64,000 nt of DNA from Mycolicibacterium brisbanense (GTDB lineage: Bacteria > Actinomycetota > Actinomycetes > Mycobacteriales > Mycobacteriaceae). The notes under the pieces are model-generated. The model was not told the DNA's origin, did not search any database, and saw only the letters and a list, made by a program, of their open reading frames with translations. The stretch spans positions 372,001 through 436,000 of the forward strand of contig NZ_BCSX01000021.1 in NCBI RefSeq assembly GCF_001570425.1, written 5' to 3'. How positions within the stretch are numbered: position 1 is the first letter of the stretch; each line of letters opens with the position of its first letter. Below are positions 9,407 to 19,390 of the stretch, in pieces. The translations under genes and the position numbers were made by a program.

Positions 9407-11176
9407 ATGAGCATCAGACGGTTACCGGCGCTGATGGCATCGATCCTGATGGTCATGGGGTTGACGCTGGCAGGCCCGGTCCGCGCCGATACCGATCAGT
9501 GCGCGCCACCCGGAATCAATAGCGCCAGTGCGCTGCCGACCAACCTCGCGGCTGCCGCCACGGGTCCAGGCGCCGACAAATACACGACCCCGACGGTGCA
9601 GCCGCTCGACACGGTCAAGCTGGACAGCCTCGGCCTGGGAACGCCCGGCGTGCTGACCGTCGGCACCCTCTCGGACGCCCCGCCCAGCATCTGCATCAAT
9701 GCCAGCGGACAGTTCACCGGTTTCGACAACGAACTGCTGCGGGCCGTGGCAGACAAACTGGGCCTGAAGACCAACTTCGTCGGCACGGAGTTCTCGGGGC
9801 TGCTGGCGCAGACCGCGGCCCGGCGGTTCGACGTCGCGTCGTCGTCCATCACGACCACCGACGCCCGCAGGCGCACTGTCGGATTCACCAACGGCTATGA
9901 CTTCGGCTACTTCTCGCTCGTGGTGCCCACGGGTTCGCCGATCACCGGATTCGGCAAGCTCGCGGCGGGACAGCGCATCGGCGTGGTGCAGGGCACCGTG
10001 CAGGAGGCCTACGTCGTCGACACCCTGCATCTGGAACCGGTGAAGTTCCCCGATTACGCGACTGTCTACGCGAGCCTCAAGACCCGCCAGATCGACGCCT
10101 GGGTCGCGCCGTCGCAGCAGGCCTCGGGCACCGTCCAGCCCGGCGATCCCGCCCAGATCGTCGAAAACACCTTCAGCTTGGACAATTTCGTCGCATGGGC
10201 GGTGGCCAAGGAGAACCGGCCGCTGATCGACGCGCTGAACTCCGGGCTCGACGCCGTGATCGCCGACGGCACCTGGGCCCGGCTGTACTCGGACTGGGTG
10301 CCCCGCGCCCTGCCGCCGGGCTGGAAGCCCGGCTCGAAGGCCGCGCCGCTGCCGCAACTGCCCGACTTCAGCGCGATCGCCGGCGCCCGCGAGAAATCCC
10401 CCGATAAGGGTCCCGCGGCACCGAAATCCACGCTGTCACAGTTGGCCGACTCGTTCCTGGACTGGGACCTGTACAAGCACGCGATCCCCATCCTGTTCAA
10501 GACCGGCCTGCCCAACACCGTCATCCTGACGATCTCCGCGAGCATCATCGGGCTGGTACTCGGGATGGGTCTGGCGGTCGCCGGCATCTCGCGGTCGCGA
10601 TGGCTGCGCTGGCCGGCCCGCGTCTACACCGACATCTTCCGCGGGCTGCCCGAAGTGGTGATCATCTTGCTGATCGGCCTGGGCATCGGCCCGGTGGTCG
10701 GCTCACTCACCGGCAACAACCCGTACCCGCTCGGCATCGCCGCACTCGGGTTGATGGCCGCGGCCTACATCGGGGAGATCTTCCGGTCGGGCATCCAGAG
10801 CGTCGAGGCCGGACAGCTGGAAGCGTCACGCGCACTGGGCTTCAGCTATACCGCGTCGATGCGACTGGTGGTGATCCCGCAGGGCGTGCGGCGCGTGTTG
10901 CCCGCGCTGATGAACCAGTTCATCTCCCTGCTGAAAGCGTCATCGTTGGTGTATTTCCTGGGGTTGGTGGCCAGCCAGCGCGAGCTGTTCCAGGTGGGCC
11001 GCGACCTCAACGCGCAGACCGGCAACCTGTCCCCGCTCGTGGCGGCCGGGTTGTTCTACCTGCTGCTGACCATTCCACTGACCCACCTGGTCAACTTCGT
11101 CGACAACCGGCTGCGCCGCGGCAGGCCACCCGCCGAGGAAGACCCCGTGGCGGCCGTCGAGCAGGAGATGATCTGA
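9407..11176 (+). CDS. Amino-acid ABC transporter, fused substrate-binding protein and permease
   Basis: A single 589-aa chain combines two usually separate parts of a polar amino-acid importer. A signal-like N-terminus (residues 1-27) is followed by a family-3 solute-binding domain (about 70-300, e.g. GTLSDAPPSICINASGQFTG and TEFSGLLAQTAARRFDV). After a linker comes a HisM/GlnP-type permease domain (about 365-575) with the EAA loop EASRALGFSYTASMRLVVIP. It overlaps the ATPase gene by one base (TGATG), so the two form an operon. The binding domain would face outside, tethered to the channel. The ligand cannot be read from sequence. Confidence 0.92.
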   Translation: MSIRRLPALMASILMVMGLTLAGPVRADTDQCAPPGINSASALPTNLAAAATGPGADKYTTPTVQPLDTVKLDSLGLGTPGVLTVGTLSDAPPSICINASGQFTGFDNELLRAVADKLGLKTNFVGTEFSGLLAQTAARRFDVASSSITTTDARRRTVGFTNGYDFGYFSLVVPTGSPITGFGKLAAGQRIGVVQGTVQEAYVVDTLHLEPVKFPDYATVYASLKTRQIDAWVAPSQQASGTVQPGDPAQIVENTFSLDNFVAWAVAKENRPLIDALNSGLDAVIADGTWARLYSDWVPRALPPGWKPGSKAAPLPQLPDFSAIAGAREKSPDKGPAAPKSTLSQLADSFLDWDLYKHAIPILFKTGLPNTVILTISASIIGLVLGMGLAVAGISRSRWLRWPARVYTDIFRGLPEVVIILLIGLGIGPVVGSLTGNNPYPLGIAALGLMAAAYIGEIFRSGIQSVEAGQLEASRALGFSYTASMRLVVIPQGVRRVLPALMNQFISLLKASSLVYFLGLVASQRELFQVGRDLNAQTGNLSPLVAAGLFYLLLTIPLTHLVNFVDNRLRRGRPPAEEDPVAAVEQEMI

Positions 11177-11913
11177 TGCCGGGTTCCGAACCAGTCTCGT
11201 TGACCGCCAAGGGAATCAAGCTTTCCTTCGGGCCGAACGCGGTGCTGCGCGGGGTTGACCTGGATGTGCCTGCCGGCACCACCACCGCCATCATCGGACC
11301 GTCGGGTTCCGGAAAATCCACCTTGCTGCGCACCCTGAACCGTCTCTACGAGCCCGACGCCGGCGACATCCTGCTCGACGGGCGTTCCGTGCTGGCCGAC
11401 AATCCCGACCAGTTGCGCCAACGCATCGGCATGGTGTTCCAACAGTTCAACCTGTTCCCGCACCGAAGCGTCCTCGACAACGTGACACTGGGCCCGCGCA
11501 AGCTCAAGGGCCTCGACGCCGACGCGGCCCGCGAGCTGGGGCTTGCACAGCTGGATCGAGTCGGCTTGCGGCACAAGGCCGATGTCCGGCCCGCCACGCT
11601 CTCGGGTGGTCAGCAACAGCGCGTCGCCATCGCGCGGGCGCTGGCGATGGCACCGCAGGTGATGTTCTTCGACGAGGCCACCTCGGCACTGGACCCTGAA
11701 CTGGTCAAGGGCATCCTGGCGTTGATGGCGGACCTCGCCTCCGACGGGATGACCATCGTGGCGGTCACCCACGAGATGGGTTTCGCCCGGTCGACGGCGG
11801 ACACCGTGGTGTTCATGGATCACGGCACGGTCGTCGAATCGGGCAGCCCGGAACACATCTTCTCCGCCGCCGAGACCGACCGGCTGCGACGCTTCCTGTC
11901 CCAGGTGCTGTGA
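11176..11913 (+). CDS. Amino-acid ABC transporter ATP-binding protein
   Basis: A 245-aa ATPase starting at ATG 11176, which shares its A with the upstream TGA. All nucleotide-binding motifs are present: Walker A GPSGSGKST, Q-loop QQFNLFPH, signature LSGGQQQR, Walker B VMFFDEATSALDP and switch THEM. It powers the fused permease encoded just upstream. The subfamily is the GlnQ/HisP polar amino-acid importer type. Confidence 0.95.
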   Translation: MPGSEPVSLTAKGIKLSFGPNAVLRGVDLDVPAGTTTAIIGPSGSGKSTLLRTLNRLYEPDAGDILLDGRSVLADNPDQLRQRIGMVFQQFNLFPHRSVLDNVTLGPRKLKGLDADAARELGLAQLDRVGLRHKADVRPATLSGGQQQRVAIARALAMAPQVMFFDEATSALDPELVKGILALMADLASDGMTIVAVTHEMGFARSTADTVVFMDHGTVVESGSPEHIFSAAETDRLRRFLSQVL

Positions 11914-11993
11914 ACGATCGAAGGACACGCTGTGAATTGACGCGCGAGTTTGGCAAACCGCGCAAGCTGGCGTCGTGTCAGGTGCAGACAGGT

Positions 11994-11999
11994 TAGACT
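11994..11999 (+). promoter_or_regulatory. -10 element of a leaderless promoter for the MarR gene
   Basis: TAGACT followed by 8 nt and the ATG at 12008. No Shine-Dalgarno purine run lies between them. Confidence 0.45.
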
Positions 12000-12007
12000 A
12001 GCGAACT

Positions 12008-12541
12008 ATGGTGGAGACCGAATCCCAGGTCACCGAGCTTGCAGGGGAACTGCAGCGGGTGCTCTCCAAGGTTTTCTCGGTGCTGCGCCGCGGAGACACG
12101 CACAAGGGCACGGCCGGTGAACTCACACTGGCTCAGCTGTCCATCCTGCTGACCCTTCTGGATCAGGGCCCGATCCGCATGACCGAACTCGCCGCCCGCG
12201 AGCGGGTGCGCACCCCCACCACGACCGTCGCGATCCGCCGACTCGAGAAGCTCGGCCTGGTCAAACGCTCACGTGACCCGTCGGACCTGCGGGCCGTACT
12301 CGTCGACGTCACGCCGCGCGGCCTCGTGCAGCACCGCGAATCCCTCGCAGCGCGCCGCGCCGACCTCGCGAACCGGCTCGCCCGGCTCAGCAGTGAGGAT
12401 CTGGAAACCCTGGCCAAGGCACTCGCTCCGCTGGAGCGGCTGGCCGGGCAGGACCCCGAGGACCAGGGCGGCTCGAACAACGCCGAGCACCCTGACAAAG
12501 CGGACAGCGCAGCAAATTCGGACTGCCCCGGCTGCGGCTGA
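12008..12541 (+). CDS. MarR family transcriptional regulator (Rv0042c-like)
   Basis: A 177-aa protein with the MarR winged helix-turn-helix: LTLAQLSILLTLLDQGPIRM, then TELAARERVRTPTTTVAIRR and the wing LVKRSRDPSDLRAVLVDVTPRG. The C-terminal 30 residues are polar and end in CPGCG. It converges on the glucosylglycerate hydrolase gene with only 6 bp between the stops. Target genes are unknown. Confidence 0.88.
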   Translation: MVETESQVTELAGELQRVLSKVFSVLRRGDTHKGTAGELTLAQLSILLTLLDQGPIRMTELAARERVRTPTTTVAIRRLEKLGLVKRSRDPSDLRAVLVDVTPRGLVQHRESLAARRADLANRLARLSSEDLETLAKALAPLERLAGQDPEDQGGSNNAEHPDKADSAANSDCPGCG

Positions 12542-12547
12542 GCCCGC

Positions 12548-13888
12548 TCAGCCCAGCCAGTCCAGCACCGCCGCGGCGGTCCACGACTGCTGCATGCTGC
12601 CCAACGGCTCGCCGGTGAACGGCTCGTAGTACTCGGCGAACGTGCCGTCGCTGGCCTGCCGCAGCCCTTCCCGGCGCAGCGCCGACGCGCGCTCGGCCCA
12701 GCCCCGCCGCGCGAAGCACCACGAGAACAGCCACGTCACCACCGGCCACACCGGGCCGCGCCAGTATTCCCTTGGCCGGAAATCGCGCGACACCGGCGAC
12801 GTCGAGGGGATCAACGCGTAACGCAGGTCCGGATGCCCGCAGAAGCGCGGCCCTTCCAGCAGTCGCAGCAGCGCCCGCTCCCGCTGGTGCGGCAACCCGC
12901 CACACAGCAGCGGCGCGAACTGCGCGACGGTCTCGGTGGCCACCCACTTCTTGGTCCGCAGGTCGTAATCCCTTGCCGCACCGGTCCGTTCATCGGTGGT
13001 CTCCACCACGCCCGCCCGGAACCGGTCGGCCCACGCGTAGAGATCGCGTACGTCGGCGTTGGGGCGCTTGTAGTCCTCGCCGATCTCGGCGAGCACCTGA
13101 CAGGCCACCGAGAAGATCGCCGAGACGAACACATCCTCGACCGCGAAGCTCATCACTTTGGGCAGCAGATGGTCTTCGTAGCGCACAGATTTCATCTCCT
13201 CGAGCAGCCACAGATAGCGGTCGTACTCGAGGTCCGACGGCCGCTGGCTGGCGTCGGTGACGATCGTGTTGTCCTCCCGCTGATACTCCGGCACCGTGCC
13301 GGGAATCACGTTGGCGTAGGCGCTGTCCCACCGCGGCGAGTTGTCCATGCCGGACTCCCAGCCGTGATACAGCGTGATGCGGCCACGGCCGTTCTGATCG
13401 CGGCACTCGGCCAACCAGCGGTGCCAGCGCACCAGGTCGTCCCAGCGCCGGTCCAGGAACGACGCCGCGAGCGCCCGCGTGGACCTGCCGCGGGTGCGGG
13501 CGTTGTCCAGGATGCGCTGCACCGCGATGGCGTGTACGGGCGGCTGGGTGATCCCGGACGTGTGGTGGGTGCGGGGCGCGTTGGCCGCCAGCGCCGAAGT
13601 GGCCCACCGCGCCGGGCCGGGGAAGTAACCGTCGACGCCGTTGGCGAAGACGATGTGCGGGATCATCCCGTTGTGCCACTGCGCCGAGAGCAGGGTGTCC
13701 AGTTCCACCACGGCACGCTCGACGCTCAACGGCGCCAGCCCGATTGCGACGAATGCGGCATCCCAGCTCCACATGTGCGGATACAGCAAGGGCGCAGCGG
13801 TGGTCATCACGCCGAGGTCGTTGCCGCGCAGCAGATAGGCGGCGCGGGCGGCGAGCTGCGTGGGGGCGAAGCTGGGATCCGGTGGCAT
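12548..13888 (-). CDS. ggH: Glucosylglycerate hydrolase (GH63)
   Basis: A 446-aa enzyme that matches, nearly residue for residue as I recall it, the glucosylglycerate hydrolase of Mycolicibacterium hassiacum. It releases glucose and glycerate from the compatible solute glucosylglycerate, linked in the literature to recovery from nitrogen starvation in rapid growers. With the start at ATG 13888 (MPPDPSFAP), the reported catalytic pair falls in register as Asp182 (SGMDNSPRWDS) and Glu419 (TFAEYYEP). An upstream ATG at 13900 would add four residues and is less likely. Cytoplasmic, no signal peptide. Confidence 0.93.
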   Translation of the reverse strand: MPPDPSFAPTQLAARAAYLLRGNDLGVMTTAAPLLYPHMWSWDAAFVAIGLAPLSVERAVVELDTLLSAQWHNGMIPHIVFANGVDGYFPGPARWATSALAANAPRTHHTSGITQPPVHAIAVQRILDNARTRGRSTRALAASFLDRRWDDLVRWHRWLAECRDQNGRGRITLYHGWESGMDNSPRWDSAYANVIPGTVPEYQREDNTIVTDASQRPSDLEYDRYLWLLEEMKSVRYEDHLLPKVMSFAVEDVFVSAIFSVACQVLAEIGEDYKRPNADVRDLYAWADRFRAGVVETTDERTGAARDYDLRTKKWVATETVAQFAPLLCGGLPHQRERALLRLLEGPRFCGHPDLRYALIPSTSPVSRDFRPREYWRGPVWPVVTWLFSWCFARRGWAERASALRREGLRQASDGTFAEYYEPFTGEPLGSMQQSWTAAAVLDWLG

Positions 13889-13950
13889 CCCTACCATCAT
13901 GCGACGCGCGCGCGAAACTCGCAGGCTCGGTGGCCGCCGGCTCGTCTCAG

Positions 13951-13956
13951 TAGAGT
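13951..13956 (+). promoter_or_regulatory. -10 element of a leaderless promoter for the SDR gene
   Basis: TAGAGT precedes the GTG at 13964 by 7 nt. The GTG is chosen as start partly because of this spacing. Confidence 0.45.
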
Positions 13957-13963
13957 TGCCAAC

Positions 13964-14629
13964 GTGCCCACCGCGTTGATCACCGGGGCCGGCGGCGGCA
14001 TCGGCTCAGCCATCGCCGCTGCCCTCGCACCCACCCACACCCTGCTGCTGGCCGGCCGCCCGTCAGCTCGGCTCGATGCGCTGGCCGAGCGCCTCGGAGC
14101 GCCGACCTGGCCGCTGGACCTGGCCGACCAGGATTCCATCGAGGCCAGCTCCGAGGTGCTCGCCGAGCTCGACGTGCTGGTGCACAACGCAGGCGTGCTC
14201 TATCCCGGCCGGGTCGGCGAGTCGTCCGCCGAGGAATGGCGGGCCAGCTTCGAGATCAACGTCACCGGCGCCGTGGCGCTGACGCTCGCGCTGCTGCCTG
14301 CCCTGCGGGCAGCCCGCGGACACGTGGTGTTCATCAATTCTGGTGCTGGACAAAAGGTTTCACCGGGCATGGCGTCGTACTCGGCGAGTAAGTTCGCGCT
14401 GCGCGCGTTCGCCGACTCGCTGCGCGATGACGAGCCGGCCCTGCGCGTGACGTCGATCTTCCCCGGGCGGACCGACTCCGACATGCAACGCGATCTCGTG
14501 GCATACGAGGAACGCGAGTATCACCCGGACCACTTCCTGCGCCCGGAAACCGTCGCGGGCCTGGTCGCCACGGCCGTCACCACCCCACCCGACGGGCATG
14601 TGCACGAGATCGTGGTCCGGCCCGGGTGA
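13964..14629 (+). CDS. Short-chain dehydrogenase/reductase
   Basis: A 221-aa classical SDR. The N-terminal glycine motif TGAGGGIGSA, the NNAG-type VHNAG, the catalytic Ser in FINSGAG and the YSASK active site (SYSASKFAL) are all present. The read begins at GTG 13964; in-frame sequence further upstream is antisense to ggH and is not part of this protein. Its stop overlaps the next gene by one base, so they are likely co-expressed. Substrate unknown. Confidence 0.9.
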   Translation: MPTALITGAGGGIGSAIAAALAPTHTLLLAGRPSARLDALAERLGAPTWPLDLADQDSIEASSEVLAELDVLVHNAGVLYPGRVGESSAEEWRASFEINVTGAVALTLALLPALRAARGHVVFINSGAGQKVSPGMASYSASKFALRAFADSLRDDEPALRVTSIFPGRTDSDMQRDLVAYEEREYHPDHFLRPETVAGLVATAVTTPPDGHVHEIVVRPG

Positions 14630-15261
14630 TGCCGCTATACCCGGGCGTTCACGCGCAGGCCCGCGCGGAACGCTCGGAGTTCGTGGCACTGCTACAGGAT
14701 CTGACCCCGCAGCAGTGGGACGCCCCGAGTCTGTGCCAGGGCTGGACCGTGCGCGACGTCGTCGCGCACACCGTCGCCTACCTCGGCCAGAGCCGAATGA
14801 GACTGACCGCCAACATGTTCCGTGCGCGCTGGGACATCGACAGGCTCAACGCGGACGGACTTGCCAAGCATGCCGACGCCGGACCTGACGAGTTGGTGAG
14901 GCTGATGCGCGCCGGTGTCGAACCGTCCGGAGCCGCCGCCCTGTACCGCGGTCGCGTGGCACTCATCGAATGCCTGATCCACCAGCAGGACATCCGCCGG
15001 CCCCTCGGCCTGCCGCGGGTCATCCCTGCCGACCGATTGCGCGCGGCGCTGACCTATGCGCGGATCAGCCCCGTCATCGGCGGTGCACGCCGCACCCGCG
15101 GGCTGCGCCTGATCGCAACCGATATCGATTGGTCCGCCGGCAGCGGCACCGAACTGCGCGGACCTGGCGAGGCGCTGCTGCTGGCGATGACCGGCCGGAC
15201 CGTGGCGGTGGCCGGCGAGCTCGCCGGTCCGGGCTCCTCGGAGCTCAGACGACGAGGTTGA
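14629..15261 (+). CDS. Maleylpyruvate isomerase/DinB-type mycothiol-dependent family protein
   Basis: A 210-aa helical-bundle protein with the N-terminal family signature ([19 protein letters not shown], then [16 protein letters not shown]). The conserved His in VVAHT and the later [11 protein letters not shown] stretch fit the metal-binding DinB/MDMPI fold. I start at ATG 14629, which overlaps the SDR stop; GTG 14626 is the alternative. Its 3' end overlaps the converging leuS gene by 17 bp. Enzymatic role unknown. Confidence 0.8.
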   Translation: MPLYPGVHAQARAERSEFVALLQDLTPQQWDAPSLCQGWTVRDVVAHTVAYLGQSRMRLTANMFRARWDIDRLNADGLAKHADAGPDELVRLMRAGVEPSGAAALYRGRVALIECLIHQQDIRRPLGLPRVIPADRLRAALTYARISPVIGGARRTRGLRLIATDIDWSAGSGTELRGPGEALLLAMTGRTVAVAGELAGPGSSELRRRG

Positions 15262-18169
15262 CCAGCCGCCCGGGCACGACGATGACCTTCTTGGGCGTCT
15301 TCCCGTCGAGGAACGCCTGCACCTTCTCGTCGGCCAAGGCCGCAGCCTCCAGCGCCGCCGTGTCCGCGTCGGCAGGCACGGTGACCTTGCCGCGCACCTT
15401 GCCGTTGACCTGAACCGGCATCTCGACGGTGTCGTCGACCAGGTAGGCCGGGTCGGCGACCGGGAACGGCCCATGGGCCAGCGAGGTGTCGTGGCCCAGC
15501 CGCTTCCACAGCTCCTCGGCCAGGTGCGGCGCCAGCGGCGCCAGCATCAACACCAGTGGCTCGAGCGCATCGCGCGACGACACGCCCTCCTTGGTGAGGT
15601 GGTTGGTGTACTCGATCAGCTTGGCGACGGCGGTGTTGTTGCGCAGTGCCGCATAGTCTTCGGTCACCCCGGCGATGGTCCGGTGCAGGATCCGCAGCGT
15701 CGCGTCGTCGAGCGCCTCGTGCTCGGCGACACGTTCGGTGCCGGTGGTCTCGTCGATCACCGCGCGCCAGACCCGCTGCAGGAAGCGATGAGAGCCGACG
15801 ACATCCTTGGTCGCCCACGGCCGCGACGCCTCCAGCGGACCCATCGACATCTCGTACACGCGCAAGGTATCCGCGCCGTACTCGTCGCAGATCTCGTCCG
15901 GCGAGACCGAGTTCTTCAGGCTCTTGCCGATCTTGCCGAACTCCTGGTTGACCTCGTTGTCCTCGTAGTAGAACTTGCCGTCCCGTTCGACGACCTCGGC
16001 GGCAGGCACATAGCTGCCCCGCGAGTCGGTGTAGGCGAACGCCTGGATGTAGCCCTGGTTGACCAGACGTCGATACGGCTCGCGTGACGTCACGTAGCCC
16101 AGGTCGTAGAGCACCTTGTGCCAGAACCGCGAGTACAGCAGGTGCAGCACCGCATGCTCGACACCGCCGACGTACAGGTCCACGCCGCCGGGATCGTCGG
16201 GACCGTGCAACTCGGGACGCGGACCCATCCAGTAGGCCTCGTTGGCCTTGTCGCAGAACTCTTCCGAGTTGTGCGGGTCGGCGTAGCGCAGCTCGTACCA
16301 CGAGCTACCGGCCCACTGCGGCATCACGTTGGTGTCGCGGGTGTAGCTCTGCAGGCCGTCACCGAGATCCAGCTCGACATGCACCCATTCGGTCGCCTTG
16401 TTCAAGGGCGGGGACGGTTCGCTGCTCGCGTCGTCCGGGTCGAACAACACCGGCGAATAGTCGGGAACGTCCGGAAGTTCCACCGGCAGAGCTGATTCCG
16501 GCAGGGGGTGGGCCTGACCGTCGGCGTCGTAGACGATCGGGAACGGCTCACCCCAGTACCGCTGCCGGGCGAACAGCCAGTCCCGCAACTTGTATTCGAT
16601 GCGGCGCTGCCCGCGGCCCGCGGCCTCGAGGTGCTCGATGATGGTGGCCTTGGCCGTCTCGATGTCCAGCCCGTCGAGATAGTCGGAGTTCACCATGGTG
16701 CCCTCGCCGGTGTAGGCGGACTCCGAGATGTCGCCGCCTGCAACCACTTCCACGATGGGCAAGCCGAATTCGGTGGCGAAGTCCCAGTCGCGCTGATCGC
16801 CACCGGGCACCGCCATGATCGCCCCGGTGCCGTAACCGATCAGCACGTAGTCGGCGATGAAGATCGGGATCTTGTGATCGTTGACCGGATTGGTGGCGTA
16901 AGCACCCAGGAACACACCTGTCTTGGTCTTGTTCTCCTGACGCTCGAGATCGGACTTCGCCGCGATCGCGGCCCGGTACGCGGCGACGGCGGCCGTCGGA
17001 GAATCGGCCCCGTAGGTCCACCGGCTGTCCACGCCGTCCGGCCATGAGGCGGCGGTCAGCTTTTCGACCAGCGGATGTTCGGGCGCCAACACCAGATAGG
17101 TCGCGCCGAACAGGGTGTCCGGACGCGTGGTGAACACCTCGACGTCGCCCGCGTCGGTCGCGAAGTGCACCTGCGCGCCGGTCGAGCGGCCGATCCAGTT
17201 GCGCTGCATGGTCTTGACCTTCTCCGGCCAGTCCAGCACGTCGAGATCCTCGAGCAACCGGTCGGAGTAGGCGGTGATCCGCATCATCCACTGCCGCAAC
17301 CGCTTGCGGAACACCGGGAAATTGCCGCGGTCGCTGCGGCCGTCGGAGGTGACCTCCTCGTTGGCCAGCACGGTGCCGAGGCCCGGGCACCAGTTCACCA
17401 TCGAATCGGCGCGGTACACCAGGCGATGGGAATCGATGACCGTGGCGCGCTCGGCCCGGGTCAGCTGCGACCACTGCCGGCCGTCGTCCAAAACGCGTGC
17501 ACCCGAAGCGAACTCGGCCTCCAGCTCCGCGATGGGCCGGGCCTTGTTCTGCTCCGGATCGAACCAGGCGTTGTAGATCTGCAGGAAGATCCACTGGGTC
17601 CACTTGTAGAAGTCGACGTCGGTGGTGGCGAAGCTGCGGCGGGTGTCATGGCCCAGGCCCAACCGGCCCAGCTGCCGCCGGAAGTTGACGATGTTGGCCT
17701 CGGTGCGGGTCCGCGGATGCGTGCCCGTCTGCACCGCATACTGCTCGGCCGGCAACCCGAACGCGTCGAAGCCCAACGCGTGCAGAACGTTACGGCCCGT
17801 CATCCGGTAATACCTGGCGTACACGTCGGTGGCGATGTAGCCCAGCGGATGGCCGACGTGCAGACCCTCACCCGACGGATACGGGAACATGTCCTGCACG
17901 AACATCTTGTCGACGGGGACGGCCGAGCCGTCCGTCGGCGCCAGCGTGCCGACCGGGTTGGCGACATTGAAGGTGCCCCGCTCCGTCCAGGTCTGCTGCC
18001 AGGCCTGCTCGATCTCCCCGGCCAGTTCCGCGGTGTAGCGGTGCCCCGGGGTATCGCCCGCACGCGAGGAGGACAGATCGCCGCCCGCACGCGAGGAGGA
18101 CAGATCGCCTTCGCCCGCACGCGAGGTATCGGCGCCTGGCTGGGTGGTTGCGGGTTCGGTCACGCCCAA
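15245..18169 (-). CDS. leuS: Leucyl-tRNA synthetase
   Basis: A 974-aa class I synthetase that charges tRNA-Leu. The HIGH-type motif is [16 protein letters not shown], the editing domain contains [12 protein letters not shown], and the KMSKS loop reads KIGKSLKNS, a variant with Ile and Gly. The C-terminal part has VNGKVRGK. The first 42 residues are an unusual extension made of repeated SRAG-GDLS units (DNA repeat 18055-18132), absent from the catalytic core. ATG 18169 is used; GTG 18163 is also possible. Converges with the isomerase-like gene and overlaps it by 17 bp. Confidence 0.97.
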   Translation of the reverse strand: MGVTEPATTQPGADTSRAGEGDLSSSRAGGDLSSSRAGDTPGHRYTAELAGEIEQAWQQTWTERGTFNVANPVGTLAPTDGSAVPVDKMFVQDMFPYPSGEGLHVGHPLGYIATDVYARYYRMTGRNVLHALGFDAFGLPAEQYAVQTGTHPRTRTEANIVNFRRQLGRLGLGHDTRRSFATTDVDFYKWTQWIFLQIYNAWFDPEQNKARPIAELEAEFASGARVLDDGRQWSQLTRAERATVIDSHRLVYRADSMVNWCPGLGTVLANEEVTSDGRSDRGNFPVFRKRLRQWMMRITAYSDRLLEDLDVLDWPEKVKTMQRNWIGRSTGAQVHFATDAGDVEVFTTRPDTLFGATYLVLAPEHPLVEKLTAASWPDGVDSRWTYGADSPTAAVAAYRAAIAAKSDLERQENKTKTGVFLGAYATNPVNDHKIPIFIADYVLIGYGTGAIMAVPGGDQRDWDFATEFGLPIVEVVAGGDISESAYTGEGTMVNSDYLDGLDIETAKATIIEHLEAAGRGQRRIEYKLRDWLFARQRYWGEPFPIVYDADGQAHPLPESALPVELPDVPDYSPVLFDPDDASSEPSPPLNKATEWVHVELDLGDGLQSYTRDTNVMPQWAGSSWYELRYADPHNSEEFCDKANEAYWMGPRPELHGPDDPGGVDLYVGGVEHAVLHLLYSRFWHKVLYDLGYVTSREPYRRLVNQGYIQAFAYTDSRGSYVPAAEVVERDGKFYYEDNEVNQEFGKIGKSLKNSVSPDEICDEYGADTLRVYEMSMGPLEASRPWATKDVVGSHRFLQRVWRAVIDETTGTERVAEHEALDDATLRILHRTIAGVTEDYAALRNNTAVAKLIEYTNHLTKEGVSSRDALEPLVLMLAPLAPHLAEELWKRLGHDTSLAHGPFPVADPAYLVDDTVEMPVQVNGKVRGKVTVPADADTAALEAAALADEKVQAFLDGKTPKKVIVVPGRLVNLVV
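18055..18132. repeat. Short tandem repeat in the leuS 5' coding region
   Basis: The sequence CGCCCGCACGCGAGG recurs three times with periods of 27 and 30 bp. The first two copies continue identically through AGGACAGATCGCC. On the coding strand each unit gives 9-10 residues of the type SSRAGGDLS near the N-terminus of LeuRS. All periods are multiples of three, so copy-number changes would keep the frame. Confidence 0.8.
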
Positions 18170-18383
18170 CAGGGTATAAGGCGACCGCTGCGGGACCGAA
18201 ATGCCAGCTCACCAGCCATCCGCGCGCTCCGAAGGGCACGGCTTGGTATCGGTTCCGTCGCAGCCGTGTCAGGGGTTGATTCCAGGTCGGTTGAGTGCCT
18301 GGTGGCAAACCCGCCACGGTGGATACAGTCGGCGCCTACGCAGGGAAGGGCAGTATCCGCCCCACCTTTGGAAGGACCGAGGA

Positions 18384-19331
18384 ATGATCGAGATTGCCCG
18401 CCGTTGGCGGGTTCTGGCAGCTGGACTGGCCGCGGGGATGGCCGGTGTCATCGGCGTGGCGGGTCAGACTGCCTCCGCCGAGCCGCTCCTCCCGCTACCT
18501 CCCGCTCCAGGCCCGGCCACCGTGACCCAGCCCGTGACCGTCGCCGCCGCCCCGGCGGGGCTGGCAGGCCCCGTCGCCCCAGGGGTCGCCGCGCCAGGCG
18601 TGCCGGGGGCCGCGCTGCCGGTCGCCGCCCCCGCGGCCGCCCCGCAACTGGCCACCCCGGCCATCGTCCCCGCCACTTCCGGCACCATCGCCGACTACTT
18701 CAAGAGCAAAGGCGTCAAGCTCGAGCCCCAGGTCAGCCGCAACTTCACGGCGCTGAGCATCGTGCTGCCGATGCCGCAGGGCTGGTCCACGGTGCCCGAT
18801 CCGAATGTCCCCGACGCCTTCGCGGTGATCGCCGACCGCTCCAGCACCGATCTGTACACACCGAATGCCCAGGTCGTGGTCTACAAGCTCATCGGCAACT
18901 TCGACCCGGCCGAAGCGATCAGCCACGGCTATGTCGACAGCCTGCAGCAGATGGCGTGGCAGACCACCGACATGACGATGGGCGACTTCAACGGCTTCCC
19001 GTCGTCGTTCATCGAGGGCAGCTACCGGGCTGACAGCCAGACGATCAACACGTCGCGCCGCCATGTGATCGCGACCGTCGGCCCCGACCGCTACCTGGTT
19101 TCGCTGTCGGTCAACACCGGCGCGGCCACCCAGGGCGTGTCGGCTGCCGCCGAAGCCGCCGACGCGATCGTGTCCGGATTCAAGGTGAGCGCACCGGGCG
19201 CGCCAACCGCACCCGGTGCACCGGCCGCGGCCCCGGCTGCTGCCCCTCCACCCGGTTTGCCCGCGCCTGCGGCCGCCCCCGCACCTGCGCCTGCAGCGGG
19301 TTTGCCGCAGCTCCTGGGCCTGCACGGCTAG
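18384..19331 (+). CDS. Proline-rich secreted antigen, Mtc28/LpqN family (Rv0040c-like)
   Basis: A 315-aa protein starting at ATG 18384 after GAAGGACCGAGGA. It has a signal peptide (WRVLAAGLAAGMAGVIGVAG, cleavage after TASA), an Ala/Pro/Val-rich linker, a folded LpqN/LpqT-type domain of about 180 residues (ALSIVLPMPQGWSTVPDPNV, FNGFPSSFIEGSY) and an Ala/Pro-rich tail ending LPQLLGLHG. This is the layout of the 28-kDa proline-rich antigen next to leuS in M. tuberculosis. Exported; molecular role unknown. Confidence 0.9.
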   Translation: MIEIARRWRVLAAGLAAGMAGVIGVAGQTASAEPLLPLPPAPGPATVTQPVTVAAAPAGLAGPVAPGVAAPGVPGAALPVAAPAAAPQLATPAIVPATSGTIADYFKSKGVKLEPQVSRNFTALSIVLPMPQGWSTVPDPNVPDAFAVIADRSSTDLYTPNAQVVVYKLIGNFDPAEAISHGYVDSLQQMAWQTTDMTMGDFNGFPSSFIEGSYRADSQTINTSRRHVIATVGPDRYLVSLSVNTGAATQGVSAAAEAADAIVSGFKVSAPGAPTAPGAPAAAPAAAPPPGLPAPAAAPAPAPAAGLPQLLGLHG

Positions 19332-19377
19332 GTTCCACCCAGCCGAACCCGACCTGACAGGAACCCCATCCGCCTCG

Positions 19378-19383
19378 TATTGT
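19378..19383 (+). promoter_or_regulatory. -10 element of a leaderless promoter for the small membrane protein
   Basis: TATTGT with 7 nt to the ATG at 19391. This spacing favours ATG 19391 over the in-frame GTG 19382, which would fall inside the promoter. Confidence 0.5.
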
Positions 19384-19390
19384 GTGGCCC

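Noticed and set aside
12833..13963. Long in-frame extension upstream of the SDR gene, antisense to ggH
   Set aside because: It is the opposite strand of a well-identified GH63 enzyme, low in complexity, and the SDR glycine motif begins right after GTG 13964.
17075..19033. Long plus-strand open frame across leuS into the mtc28-like gene
   Set aside because: Antisense to the leuS coding region, rich in Arg/Gly/His as expected of a GC-rich shadow frame, with no recognisable domain.
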